Source: an uncultured bacterium
GTDB taxonomy: Bacteria; Cyanobacteriota; Vampirovibrionia; Gastranaerophilales; Gastranaerophilaceae
Assembly: GCA_900551915.1 (NCBI GenBank)
Contig: URXT01000030.1
Location: 1 to 22,265, forward strand
DNA length: 22,265 nt
Direction: 5' to 3'
A program made the translations under genes and the position numbers. Numbering within the stretch: position 1 is the first letter of the stretch; every line of letters begins with the position of its first letter. Shown here one piece after another: positions 1-7,489 of this stretch. The notes below the pieces were generated by a model, which was not told where the DNA came from, made no database searches, and saw only the letters and a program-made list of their open reading frames with translations.

Positions 1-816
<816 letters not shown>

Positions 817-1027
817 AAAAACGGTAGTTGGTGTGCAGTGCCGGTGCAGGCTTGCGATTAGCAAGACTGGCAGGGCACGGAACATTACATAAGCGCCGTT
901 GTGACTGTAGCGAAAGCGGAAGTCACGAAGCAATCTATGATTGCCCAGGCGCAAAAATACCAAAAAGGATTGTTGATTACGAAGTTTATAATCATTATGC
1001 AATTTTGAGTGCGCAAGCGAAGAATTC
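817..1027 (+). other. 23S-5S internal transcribed spacer with hairpins
   Basis: This is a 211-nt spacer with no tRNA. It contains several perfect small hairpins: CTTGC/GCAAG around 851-865, GTGACT/AGTCAC around 900-926, GCAATC/GATTGC around 930-945, and AGCGAA/TTCGCT at 1016-1030, which touches the 5S 5' end and may guide processing. The order of short motifs (GCGATTAGCAAG, then TAGCGAAAGC, then GAAGTC) is shared with the tandem repeat upstream of tRNA-Val at 8438-8646. The processing role is inference. Confidence 0.7.
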
Positions 1028-1143
1028 GCTGGTGTCCAAGAGTAAGGAAACCACCCGTTCCCATCCCGAACACGGTCGTAAAGACTTACTTCAGTGAAAA
1101 TACTTGGCGGGCCACCGCCTGGGAAGATAACCCGATGCCAGCA
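1028..1143 (+). rRNA. rrf: 5S ribosomal RNA
   Basis: This 5S rRNA of about 116 nt is recognised by CCACCCGTTCCCATCCCGAA (1051-1070), the helix III/loop C block conserved in bacterial 5S, and by pairing of its ends (GCTGGTGTC at the 5' side with GATGCCAGC at the 3' side, helix I). It lies downstream of 23S in the normal 16S-23S-5S order and is followed within 12 nt by a strong terminator. Its ends are placed from the helix I pairing and could be off by one or two bases. Confidence 0.95.
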
Positions 1144-1154
1144 CCTATTTTAAG

Positions 1155-1189
1155 AGGTTGAATTTACAAAAGTAAGTTCAACCTTTTTT
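1155..1189 (+). terminator. rRNA operon intrinsic terminator
   Basis: A 13-bp stem (AGGTTGAATTTAC with GTAAGTTCAACCT, one G-T pair) with an AAAA loop is followed by six T residues. It sits just after 5S rRNA and is a textbook Rho-independent terminator. Confidence 0.93.
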
Positions 1190-1530
1190 ACATGAGGAAC
1201 CCACTCCCTCTCACAAAATGATATTCAATGTTTTGTTCGCCAGAGTCTTCCCTAACACGCTCGTAATGACTCATTGTGGTATATAACATTCGTCCTCCCT
1301 TTTTCTGTTTGTAATCCAATCCTGCTCTCTGGTTTGTCTAATCCATATTTAAGCAAGCTGTTTTTCAGCTCCTAATCTAGCATAAATAGTGCATTGGGAC
1401 CTCACCCCCACCCCCTCAGCACAAGGCATACAGACTCACTCATCCTCACTTCGTTGCGGTGGTTCGCTTTGTATCCTAATTTAGGAGTGGGAGGAAGAAA
1501 TACGCAAGAAGAGCATTATACTAAATAAAT
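1190..1530. other. Gene-poor region downstream of the rRNA operon
   Basis: No convincing gene is present. The minus strand has a 33-codon reading frame (1188-1289) starting at an ATG with a perfect-looking ribosome binding site (GGGAGG, 1294-1299), but its 3' end runs into the rRNA terminator. In another minus-strand frame, between about 1250 and 1370, runs protein-like text (LLKYGLDKPESRIGLQTEKG) without a start codon, suggesting a decayed coding sequence. The stretch 1396-1500 has a C-rich run and a GTTGCGGTGGTTCGC motif in the style of the interspersed repeats elsewhere in the window. TCCTAATTTAGGA (1474-1486) is a short inverted repeat. Confidence 0.4.
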
Positions 1531-1531
1531 C

Positions 1532-1560
1532 TTGATTTTAAAATTTTAGTCCCGTATAAT
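1532..1560 (+). promoter_or_regulatory. Sigma-70 type promoter of the HTH pseudogene
   Basis: TTGATT (1532-1537), a 17-nt spacer and a consensus TATAAT (1555-1560) lie 31 nt before the ATG at 1591. A ribosome binding site GGAAGGA (1577-1583) follows. Confidence 0.75.
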
Positions 1561-1590
1561 CCGTGTAATAAATCTTGGAAGGATAAAATA

Positions 1591-1778
1591 ATGAATCAAG
1601 AAGAAATTCTCAATGAGCATGAGAAAGCTATTCTATATATGTTGCAATCCCACATAAACGTGAAATCGCAGAAATTTTAAATGTAAGTTCTCATTCAATA
1701 CAGGCTCATATCTCAAAATTTGAGAGGCTGGGGCTGTGGAGTGAATTTAAGAATCTCTTTAAAACTAAGGTAAAATAA
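1591..1778 (+). pseudogene. LuxR/GerE-type HTH protein, frameshifted
   Basis: The ATG at 1591 with a good ribosome binding site opens a 29-residue frame (MNQEEILNEHEKAILYMLQ, then nonsense) that stops at 1678. From about 1650 the +1-shifted frame continues as IPHKREIAEILNVSSHSIQA, then HISKFERLG, and ends at 1778. Read together, the two parts match the order of a GerE/LuxR DNA-binding domain: L-x-E-x-E-x-x-I-L, then EIA-x-x-L-x-V-S, then x-x-x-H-I-S. The break at CAATCCC lacks the usual glycine between the first two helices, so loss of one or four bases fits. No slippery heptamer is visible, so programmed frameshifting is unlikely. The intact product would have been about 62 residues. The intact promoter and ribosome binding site suggest recent decay, or a sequencing error. 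Confidence 0.65.
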
Positions 1779-1817
1779 CTTGTTTTAAAGAAATTTGCAC
1801 AAATGTGTTAGTGTGGT

Positions 1818-2606
1818 TTAAATGCCTGCACTGCCTTCCCGTTTAATTTTATTCAAGACATTTTTGCTGCCGTCTATTGATTTTGCGTAGTTTACGGTGA
1901 AGTCTATTGCCTCATTATCCCGAGCAATTGCCTCTTTTAACCCGACCATTTCTTCCAGCGTATGATTTTCTAACCCTGTTGTATCAGGTGAATTTAGATA
2001 TTTTTTAAAAAGTTTTTGAGAGTTATAGTCAAAGCCGGGCAAGCCTTTGTAGAGTGCAAACCATTTGTAAAACTGATGGAGCATGTAATAAGGTTCAATT
2101 TCGCCGTCGCGTAAGATAAACATCGGCTTGCTCTTGAAAGAAAATCCGCTGTCTGTGAAAATATTTATATAAAAAGCTTCTGAACCGCAAAGCTCGCAGA
2201 CAAGTCCTTCATCTTCGCCGATTAGTGATAGAATTTTGTCTGCATTGGGAAGTTTTACGACTTTTGTTCCATGAGTTTTTATATATTCAAGAAGCATATA
2301 TGGATTGTTTTTTACTCCTGAAACTATTTCACTTACAGAATTTAAGACAATTTCTTTGTTTTTTTCGGTTTCGGCATTAAGTGTCAAAGTTACATTAGAT
2401 GCAAGAACTGTTTTTGATGTTTTGTTTGCAGAACTTGTTTCTAGATGTTTTCCAAGCTTTTTTGTAAGAATTTTTTCTTGCAGTGCTAATATGCTGTAAA
2501 TAAATTTTTTCAGAATATTCATATCAGAATTATATACTATTTTAAGTAAATTGCCTTCCTGTGAACAGTGTATATTAAATTTGTATAAAGATTGTAAAAG
2601 ATACAC
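1818..2606 (-). CDS. Hypothetical protein with a CxxC motif
   Basis: This is a protein of up to 262 residues whose family I do not recognise. It has no signal peptide or clear membrane segment. It is mixed alpha/beta in composition, with a VCELCG motif near residue 137 and an aromatic-rich segment (YYMLHQFYKWFALYKGLPGF) in the second half. The start is unsure. The longest frame begins with GTG at 2606, without a ribosome binding site. An ATG at 2522 (MNILKKFIYS, 234 residues) lies just after a TATAAT-like box, which would make it nearly leaderless, while AGGAAGG sits too far upstream (about 30 nt). The gene is divergent from adhE, and the 136-nt gap holds the adhE promoter and a Rex-like operator, so shared redox control is possible but unproven. 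Confidence 0.75.
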   Translation of the reverse strand: MYLLQSLYKFNIHCSQEGNLLKIVYNSDMNILKKFIYSILALQEKILTKKLGKHLETSSANKTSKTVLASNVTLTLNAETEKNKEIVLNSVSEIVSGVKNNPYMLLEYIKTHGTKVVKLPNADKILSLIGEDEGLVCELCGSEAFYINIFTDSGFSFKSKPMFILRDGEIEPYYMLHQFYKWFALYKGLPGFDYNSQKLFKKYLNSPDTTGLENHTLEEMVGLKEAIARDNEAIDFTVNYAKSIDGSKNVLNKIKREGSAGI

Positions 2607-2635
2607 TTGCTTTTTGATTTTATTTATTTTATAAT
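2607..2635 (+). promoter_or_regulatory. Predicted adhE promoter
   Basis: TTGCTT (2607-2612), a 17-nt spacer and a consensus TATAAT (2630-2635) are present. A second TATAAT (2635-2640) with TTGATT (2614-2619) overlaps it with a shorter spacer. Either would start transcription near 2642-2648, inside the Rex-like operator, leaving a leader of about 100 nt before adhE. A TTGACA also occurs at 2665-2670, but no well-spaced -10 box follows it. Confidence 0.6.
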
Positions 2636-2639
2636 ATAA

Positions 2640-2657
2640 TTGTGAAATAATTCACGA
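2640..2657. promoter_or_regulatory. Rex-like redox operator upstream of adhE
   Basis: TTGTGAAATAATTCACGA is an 18-bp inverted repeat: TTGTGAA, four bases, then TTCACGA. It differs by one base from a perfect dyad. It agrees with the site known for the NADH-sensing repressor Rex (TTGTGAA-N4-TTCACAA), and adhE is a classic Rex target in many fermenters. It overlaps the predicted transcription start, where a bound repressor would block initiation. The rex gene is not in the window. Confidence 0.7.
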
Positions 2658-2742
2658 ATAAATTTTGACACTTACACATTTATTATAGAACAGGCAGCAT
2701 CAATGCGCAAGCATAAATGGCCTGCCGCAAAGGAGAAATAAG

Positions 2743-5415
2743 ATGACAACAAAAAGCAAAAAAAACGTTGAAACCTTAGAAAAGACTCTCAACAAGTCTA
2801 CTCTGGTTGACAGCGCTGAACAATTGGAATTGCTTATCGAAAGAGCTAAAAAAGCTCAAAAGATTTTTGCAACATTTACTCAAGAACAAGTTGATGCAAT
2901 CTTCAAAGCAGCTGCTACTGCTGCAGACAAAGCCCGTATTCCTTTAGCAAGAATGGCTCACGAAGAAACCGGAATGGGCGTTTTGGAAGATAAAATTATC
3001 AAAAACCACTTCGCATCAGAATACATTTACAACAAACACAAAAATGCTAAAACCTGTGGAATTATCAAAGAAGACAAAGCTAACGGAATTAAAGTTGTTG
3101 CAGAACCTCTCGGAGTTATTGCGGGTATCGTTCCGACAACTAACCCGACTTCAACAGCTATTTTCAAATCCTTAATCGCTTTGAAAACAAGAAACGCAAT
3201 CATCTTCTCACCACACCCGAGAGCAACAAAATGTACAATCGAAGCTGCTAAAATCGTTTTGGAAGCTGCTGTTAAAGCCGGCGCTCCGGAAGATATTATC
3301 GGCTGGATTGATGTTCCGTCAATCGACCTGTCAAACCAATTGATGAAGCACCCGAACATCGCTTGTATCTTAGCAACAGGCGGCCCGGGAATGGTTAAAG
3401 CAGCTTACTCATCAGGCAACCCAGCTTTAGGTGTAGGCCCTGGTAACGCTGCTGCTGTTATTGACGAAACTGCTGATATTAAAATGGCTGTTTCTTCAAT
3501 CATTATGTCAAAAACTTTTGATAATGGTATGATTTGTGCTTCAGAACAATCAGTTGTTGTTGTCGATGAAGTTTATGAAGAAGTTAAAAAAGAATTCATT
3601 TACAGAGGTGCATATCTTTTAAGCCCTGCTGATGAAAAGAAAATGATTGACCTTCCGTTCATCGACCCGAAACGTGGAACAGCTCACCCTGACATTGTTG
3701 GTCAAAGCGCTCATAGAATTGCTGAACTTTCAGGTTTCAAAGTTCCTCAAACTGCTAAAATTCTTCTTGCAGAAAGACCTTCAGTAGATTGGGAAGACCC
3801 GTTCTCAAGAGAAAAATTATCACCGATTTTGACAATGTACAAAGCTAAAGACTTTGAAGAAGCAACTGAAATGACTTATGAACTTGTATCAAAAGGCGGC
3901 GCAGGCCACACTGCTGACCTTTATACAGATACAAGAAGCCAGGAAAGAGTAGACAAATTTGCAGAAAGAATGCCTGCTTGCCGTGTATTAATCAACTCAC
4001 CTTCAGCTCAGGGCGGTATCGGCGACTTGTACAACTTCAAACTTGAACCGTCACTTTCACTTGGATGCGGTTCCTGGGGCAAAAACGCTGTATCAGGCAA
4101 CATCGGTGTTGAAAACTTATTGAACTACAAAACAGTTGCTGAAAGGAGAGAAAATATGCTTTGGTTCAAAGTTCCGCCAAAAGTTTACTTCAAAAGAGGC
4201 GCTGTTGACTTGGCTCTTCGTGAACTTCAAGGTAAAAAACGTGCATTTATCGTTACAGACAGATTCTTGTTCAACTCCGGTGCTGTTGACAGTATCGTCG
4301 AAGTATTGGATGAAATAGGCATAGACCACCAAATCTTCTTTGATGTAAAACCGGATCCGACTTTATCTACAATTAATCAAGCATTAGACATCATCAGACC
4401 GTATGAACCGGATGTAATTATTTCACTCGGCGGCGGCTCTCCGATGGATGCTGCAAAAATTATGTGGTTAATGTACGAACAGCCTGAAACAGACTTCTCT
4501 GATATTTCAATGAGATTTATGGATATCAGAAAGAGAATTTGTTCAATTCCTGAATTGGGTAAAAAAGCTACAATGGTTGCTATCCCGACAACTTCAGGTA
4601 CAGGTTCGGAAGTTACACCGTTTGCAATCATCACTGACGATGAAACTCACGTAAAATATGCAATTGCTGATTACGCTTTAACTCCGAATATGGCAATCAT
4701 TGACCCGAACTTCGTGGACGGTATGCCGAAAGGTTTGACTGCTGCATCTGGTATTGACGCTTTGGTTCACTCTATTGAAGCTTATGTTTCAGCAATGGCA
4801 ACAAACTTTACAAATTCAAATGCTTTAGAAGCTACAAAACTTGTATTCAGATACCTTGAACGCTCTTGGAAAGAAGGTGCAAACGATCCTATCGCAAGAG
4901 AAAAAATGCACTATGCTGCAACAATCGCCGGTATGGCATTTGCAAACTCTTTCTTGGGACTTTGCCACTCAATGGCTCACAAACTTGGTGCAACATTTAA
5001 CGTACCTCACGGTGTAGCTAACGCATTGTTAATCAGACAGGTAATCAAATACAACGCTGTTGATTGTCCGAAAAAACAATGTATCTTCCCGCAATACAAA
5101 TTCCCGAATGCAAAATCTAAATACGCTCAAATTGCTGACGAATTAGGTCTTGGCGGAAAGAATGACGATGAAAAAGTTGAATTGTTAATTTCAGCAATCG
5201 ACAAGTTGATGAAAGCTGTAAATCTTCCGAATTCAATTAAAGACTTCGGCGTAACAGAAGCTGAATTCAACGAAAAATTAGACCATATGGTAGAACTTGC
5301 ATTCGACGACCAGTGCACAGGTGCAAACCCGGCTTATCCGTTGATGGAAGATATCAAAGCAATCTACCAGGATGCTTTTGAAGGTATCGTAAGAGATTAT
5401 TACGAAACTAAGTAA
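2743..5415 (+). CDS. adhE: Bifunctional acetaldehyde-CoA/alcohol dehydrogenase AdhE
   Basis: This 890-residue cytoplasmic enzyme reduces acetyl-CoA to acetaldehyde and then to ethanol, using two NADH to regenerate NAD+ in fermentation; the family forms filaments called spirosomes. Residues 1 to about 450 are the aldehyde dehydrogenase domain, with the catalytic cysteine in NGMICASEQS (Cys265) and the glycine-rich GPGNAAAV. The linker ENMLWFKVPPKVYFKRG starts near residue 470. Residues from about 475 form the iron-dependent alcohol dehydrogenase, with GGGSPMDAAK for NAD binding and metal-ligand segments GIDALVHSIEAY, GLCHSMAHKLG and NVPHGVANALL. The length is normal for the family. The ATG follows AAAGGAG by 7 nt. 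A leader hairpin (GGCAG 2693-2697 with CTGCC 2722-2726, enclosing ATGC-GCAA-GCAT) lies before the ribosome binding site. The gene is monocistronic, under a Rex-like operator, and ends at a strong terminator. The clean, codon-biased frame suggests high expression. Confidence 0.97.
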   Translation: MTTKSKKNVETLEKTLNKSTLVDSAEQLELLIERAKKAQKIFATFTQEQVDAIFKAAATAADKARIPLARMAHEETGMGVLEDKIIKNHFASEYIYNKHKNAKTCGIIKEDKANGIKVVAEPLGVIAGIVPTTNPTSTAIFKSLIALKTRNAIIFSPHPRATKCTIEAAKIVLEAAVKAGAPEDIIGWIDVPSIDLSNQLMKHPNIACILATGGPGMVKAAYSSGNPALGVGPGNAAAVIDETADIKMAVSSIIMSKTFDNGMICASEQSVVVVDEVYEEVKKEFIYRGAYLLSPADEKKMIDLPFIDPKRGTAHPDIVGQSAHRIAELSGFKVPQTAKILLAERPSVDWEDPFSREKLSPILTMYKAKDFEEATEMTYELVSKGGAGHTADLYTDTRSQERVDKFAERMPACRVLINSPSAQGGIGDLYNFKLEPSLSLGCGSWGKNAVSGNIGVENLLNYKTVAERRENMLWFKVPPKVYFKRGAVDLALRELQGKKRAFIVTDRFLFNSGAVDSIVEVLDEIGIDHQIFFDVKPDPTLSTINQALDIIRPYEPDVIISLGGGSPMDAAKIMWLMYEQPETDFSDISMRFMDIRKRICSIPELGKKATMVAIPTTSGTGSEVTPFAIITDDETHVKYAIADYALTPNMAIIDPNFVDGMPKGLTAASGIDALVHSIEAYVSAMATNFTNSNALEATKLVFRYLERSWKEGANDPIAREKMHYAATIAGMAFANSFLGLCHSMAHKLGATFNVPHGVANALLIRQVIKYNAVDCPKKQCIFPQYKFPNAKSKYAQIADELGLGGKNDDEKVELLISAIDKLMKAVNLPNSIKDFGVTEAEFNEKLDHMVELAFDDQCTGANPAYPLMEDIKAIYQDAFEGIVRDYYETK

Positions 5416-5433
5416 AATTGCTTGAGAAAATTG

Positions 5434-5466
5434 AAAGAACCGCCGGAAATGGCGGTTCTTTTTTGT
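5434..5466. terminator. adhE terminator, probably bidirectional
   Basis: A perfect 10-bp stem (AAGAACCGCC 5435-5444 with GGCGGTTCTT 5451-5460) with a six-base loop is followed by T-rich sequence. It lies between the convergent adhE and the glycosyltransferase gene. The reverse strand also ends in a T-rich tract, so it may serve both. Confidence 0.92.
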
Positions 5467-6366
5467 TTAAAATTTCAGGGAATTAATTAACCTTTGTTGT
5501 GTATAAGCTTTTAGTTCATATTTAACTTTCATTTTTCCAATTCCAATTTTTGCAAGTGTTGAATACTTAAACTCATCAAATTTCAATTTAGGATACATTT
5601 TAATCATGTTGTAAATATTTTGGCTTATAAACTCATGATAAAAGGGTGTTTTCACTGCAAATTCATTCCATTTTGATTTCATTGAATGCAAGCAATCAAA
5701 TCTGTTAGGGTTTGGTCCTACAAAATGTACAATTTTTGGATTTTTCATTGCCTTGTATTCAAAATAGTTGTATGGTTCGCAATAGTTATACTCTTGCGGC
5801 AGCATCAATTTACGAGAACTACATATGACATTTAGAACATCCTGGTCTGCACATTTGACATTTTTACCATTTGTTTCTACATAATTTTTAATTTTATTAA
5901 AAACTTGTTCCTCTCTCCAAGAATTACAATTAAACAAAATAACACCTGAATTAAAGTAACCGGTTTCCGCATTGCAAACTGTTGCTATATAATTGTCTTT
6001 TAAATCAGTGAGAAATAATTCCTTAAGTGAAGACAAAACCATTGTATCAGAATCAAGATATAAAACTTTTTCACAGTCAGGACATAATTCCGGAATTTTT
6101 GTTCTAAACCAGGCCGCTGTTGTTACCCAGTTTACAGAAGGATAGTTCTTAAATTCTTCCCGATTGACTTTTACAAATCTGATATTGCATTTTTTATAAT
6201 TTTTAATCCATTCAAATTTTCGCAGTGCGTTATTGGATAGGCCTGAATGGAGTATAATAAATTCAAATTTTTCATCCTCTGAATTTTCTAAAATGCTTAG
6301 CATTGAAACAATTGTAATTCCAACATAATTTTCATCAGGTGCGTATGCAATTCTAAGAATATTCAT
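5467..6366 (-). CDS. Family 8 (GT8) glycosyltransferase
   Basis: This is a 299-residue GT-A fold transferase resembling LgtC/GspA-type enzymes, which use UDP-glucose or UDP-galactose to build lipopolysaccharide or other surface glycans. The N-terminus (NILRIAYAPDENYVGITIVS) matches the nucleotide-binding strand of the family. The metal-binding DxD motif is DSD at residues 105-107 (KVLYLDSDTMV), YFNSGVILFN at 137-146 and ADQDVLN at 173-179 are the conserved sugar-site segments, and HFVG at 214-217 matches the usual HF.G. The basic C-terminus could sit on the membrane. A ribosome binding site GGAGA lies 6 nt before the ATG. It is convergent with adhE and divergent from the Xre gene, and is not in a glycan cluster, so the acceptor cannot be told. 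The exact sugar and product are unknown. Confidence 0.9.
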   Translation of the reverse strand: MNILRIAYAPDENYVGITIVSMLSILENSEDEKFEFIILHSGLSNNALRKFEWIKNYKKCNIRFVKVNREEFKNYPSVNWVTTAAWFRTKIPELCPDCEKVLYLDSDTMVLSSLKELFLTDLKDNYIATVCNAETGYFNSGVILFNCNSWREEQVFNKIKNYVETNGKNVKCADQDVLNVICSSRKLMLPQEYNYCEPYNYFEYKAMKNPKIVHFVGPNPNRFDCLHSMKSKWNEFAVKTPFYHEFISQNIYNMIKMYPKLKFDEFKYSTLAKIGIGKMKVKYELKAYTQQRLINSLKF

Positions 6367-6410
6367 AAAATCTCCTTTTTTAAATAATTCTACATGAGAT
6401 TTTATTGGTT

Positions 6411-6458
6411 TTTTACTGAGAATAATCCAGTAAAACTATGTTGTTATGTCCAGTAAAA
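6411..6458. promoter_or_regulatory. Operator-like repeats between GT8 and xre genes
   Basis: TCCAGTAAAA occurs twice (6426-6435 and 6449-6458, 23 bp apart), and the reverse complement TTTTACTG is at 6411-6418, giving an 8-bp inverted repeat around a 9-bp spacer plus a third half site. The repeats fill the 99-bp gap between the divergent GT8 and Xre genes. Autoregulation by the Xre protein, with control of GT8, is a reasonable inference. Confidence 0.5.
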
Positions 6459-6465
6459 TTGATAA

Positions 6466-6681
6466 ATGACTGAAGAGGAATTCTATATTCATCTTGGAAA
6501 TCGCATAAAATTTTTGCGTGAAAAATCTCATCTTACGCAGGAAAAACTTGCGGAAAAATCCGGTATAAGTCTCGATTACCTCGGCAAAATCGAGGTTAGT
6601 ATAAATAAACCCGGACTGAAAACAATTTTTAAACTTGCTCAAGCTCTCTCTTGTGATGTAAAGGATTTGTTCGACTTCTAG
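6466..6681 (+). CDS. Xre-family helix-turn-helix regulator
   Basis: This 71-residue protein is almost entirely a Cro/CI-type HTH domain. NRIKFLREKSHLTQEKLAEK covers helices 1-2, SGISLDYLGKIE the recognition helix region, and KPGLKTIFKLAQALSCDVKD the remaining helices, ending in the common LF-D-F. It has no ligand or dimerisation domain, like many small phage-type or toxin-antitoxin-associated regulators. No clear ribosome binding site precedes the ATG. The gap upstream carries the repeated CAGTAAAA half sites. A hypothetical gene follows after 42 nt with its own ribosome binding site, and the two may be co-transcribed. The second Xre protein in the window (19933) has the same size and layout. 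Confidence 0.88.
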   Translation: MTEEEFYIHLGNRIKFLREKSHLTQEKLAEKSGISLDYLGKIEVSINKPGLKTIFKLAQALSCDVKDLFDF

Positions 6682-6723
6682 CAAAAAAAAATTTTAGGAG
6701 TTTTTATATATCAGGAGAATTTC

Positions 6724-7263
6724 ATGACAATTAAAGTTAATAAATATGTAATGTTTTTTAATAAAATACACCCCCGCAAAAAGTTTGTAAACTCCCATAT
6801 AACAAGGCTTAAATCCTATAATGCCGATGTTCCGATTTATCAGAAAACTCTTAAAAATGGCTCAACAGCTCTTTCAATTTCAATCCCTGATTATAAAGGG
6901 GGCAAGCTTGATGAGTTTATTATTGTTAATAAAGACGGTACTTACATCGAAAAAAATACACAAAAAATTTCCAATAAGTTAAATTTTTTATGTGATAAAA
7001 TAACAAGGTTTTGCGAGAAGGACGGCTGGATACAAAGTTCGTTTATGCAAAGCAAATTTTTCCACAATAAAAAACTTGAAGAAGTTGCTAAAAGAGAAAT
7101 TACAAAGGATAACAAAGTAAATATTTGGGTTCGTTCTGTTGCCGGGCGCAAATCTGAATTCCCGCAGACAAAAATTGCCGGAAAGCTTCACCCTGCTGTT
7201 ATGTCAAAATCAATAGACCAAAACGGGGATACAATTTACCGTGAAAATTATTTGACCAGATAA
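6724..7263 (+). CDS. Hypothetical protein downstream of xre
   Basis: This 179-residue, strongly basic protein belongs to no family I recognise. It has no signal peptide or membrane span. The N-terminal third is Lys/Arg rich (NKIHPRKKFVNSHITRLKSY), followed by an Asn/Lys-rich middle and a C-terminal part containing WVRSVAGRKSEFPQTKIAGK. The ATG follows AGGAG by 7 nt. The spacing from the Xre gene suggests a two-gene unit, but no partner function is evident. Its lysine/asparagine bias fits the AT-rich genome and does not by itself indicate transfer. Confidence 0.75.
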   Translation: MTIKVNKYVMFFNKIHPRKKFVNSHITRLKSYNADVPIYQKTLKNGSTALSISIPDYKGGKLDEFIIVNKDGTYIEKNTQKISNKLNFLCDKITRFCEKDGWIQSSFMQSKFFHNKKLEEVAKREITKDNKVNIWVRSVAGRKSEFPQTKIAGKLHPAVMSKSIDQNGDTIYRENYLTR

Positions 7264-7331
7264 TTGTTTTGTTTGAGAGATGAAATTCAGGATTTTTGGG
7301 AGAAAATATTTTAAAATTCCCAAACGCCTTC

Positions 7332-7360
7332 TTGACATTACGCCATGTCTTTTTTATTAT
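7332..7360 (+). promoter_or_regulatory. tRNA-Cys promoter
   Basis: A consensus TTGACA (7332-7337), a 17-nt spacer and TATTAT (7355-7360) place the start near 7367, about 8 nt before the tRNA. It is one of the strongest sigma-70 promoters in the window. Confidence 0.85.
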
Positions 7361-7374
7361 AAAGAAACGAGGAC

Positions 7375-7445
7375 GGCGACATGGCCAAGTGGTAAGGCAG
7401 AAGCCTGCAAAGCTTTTACCCCCGGTTCGAATCCGGGTGTCGCCT
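7375..7445 (+). tRNA. tRNA-Cys (GCA)
   Basis: The acceptor arms GGCGACA (7375-7381) and TGTCGCC (7438-7444) pair fully. The anticodon loop CTGCAAA puts GCA at 7407-7409, closed by GAAGC/GCTTT. The T arm CCCGG-TTCGAAT-CCGGG is canonical. The discriminator is T (U73), as expected for tRNA-Cys. CCA is not encoded. A T-run directly after the tRNA probably ends transcription. Confidence 0.96.
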
Positions 7446-7489
7446 TTTTTATTTTAAGGGGTATTTTAAGGACATAAAAGGTAAAAAGT

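Noticed and set aside
2665..2689. TTGACA as the -35 box of adhE
   Set aside because: The only -10-like boxes downstream are 10-15 nt away, too close; the upstream TTGCTT-N17-TATAAT is better.
7280..7477. 65-codon plus-strand frame
   Set aside because: It reads through tRNA-Cys and its promoter; the tRNA explains the sequence.
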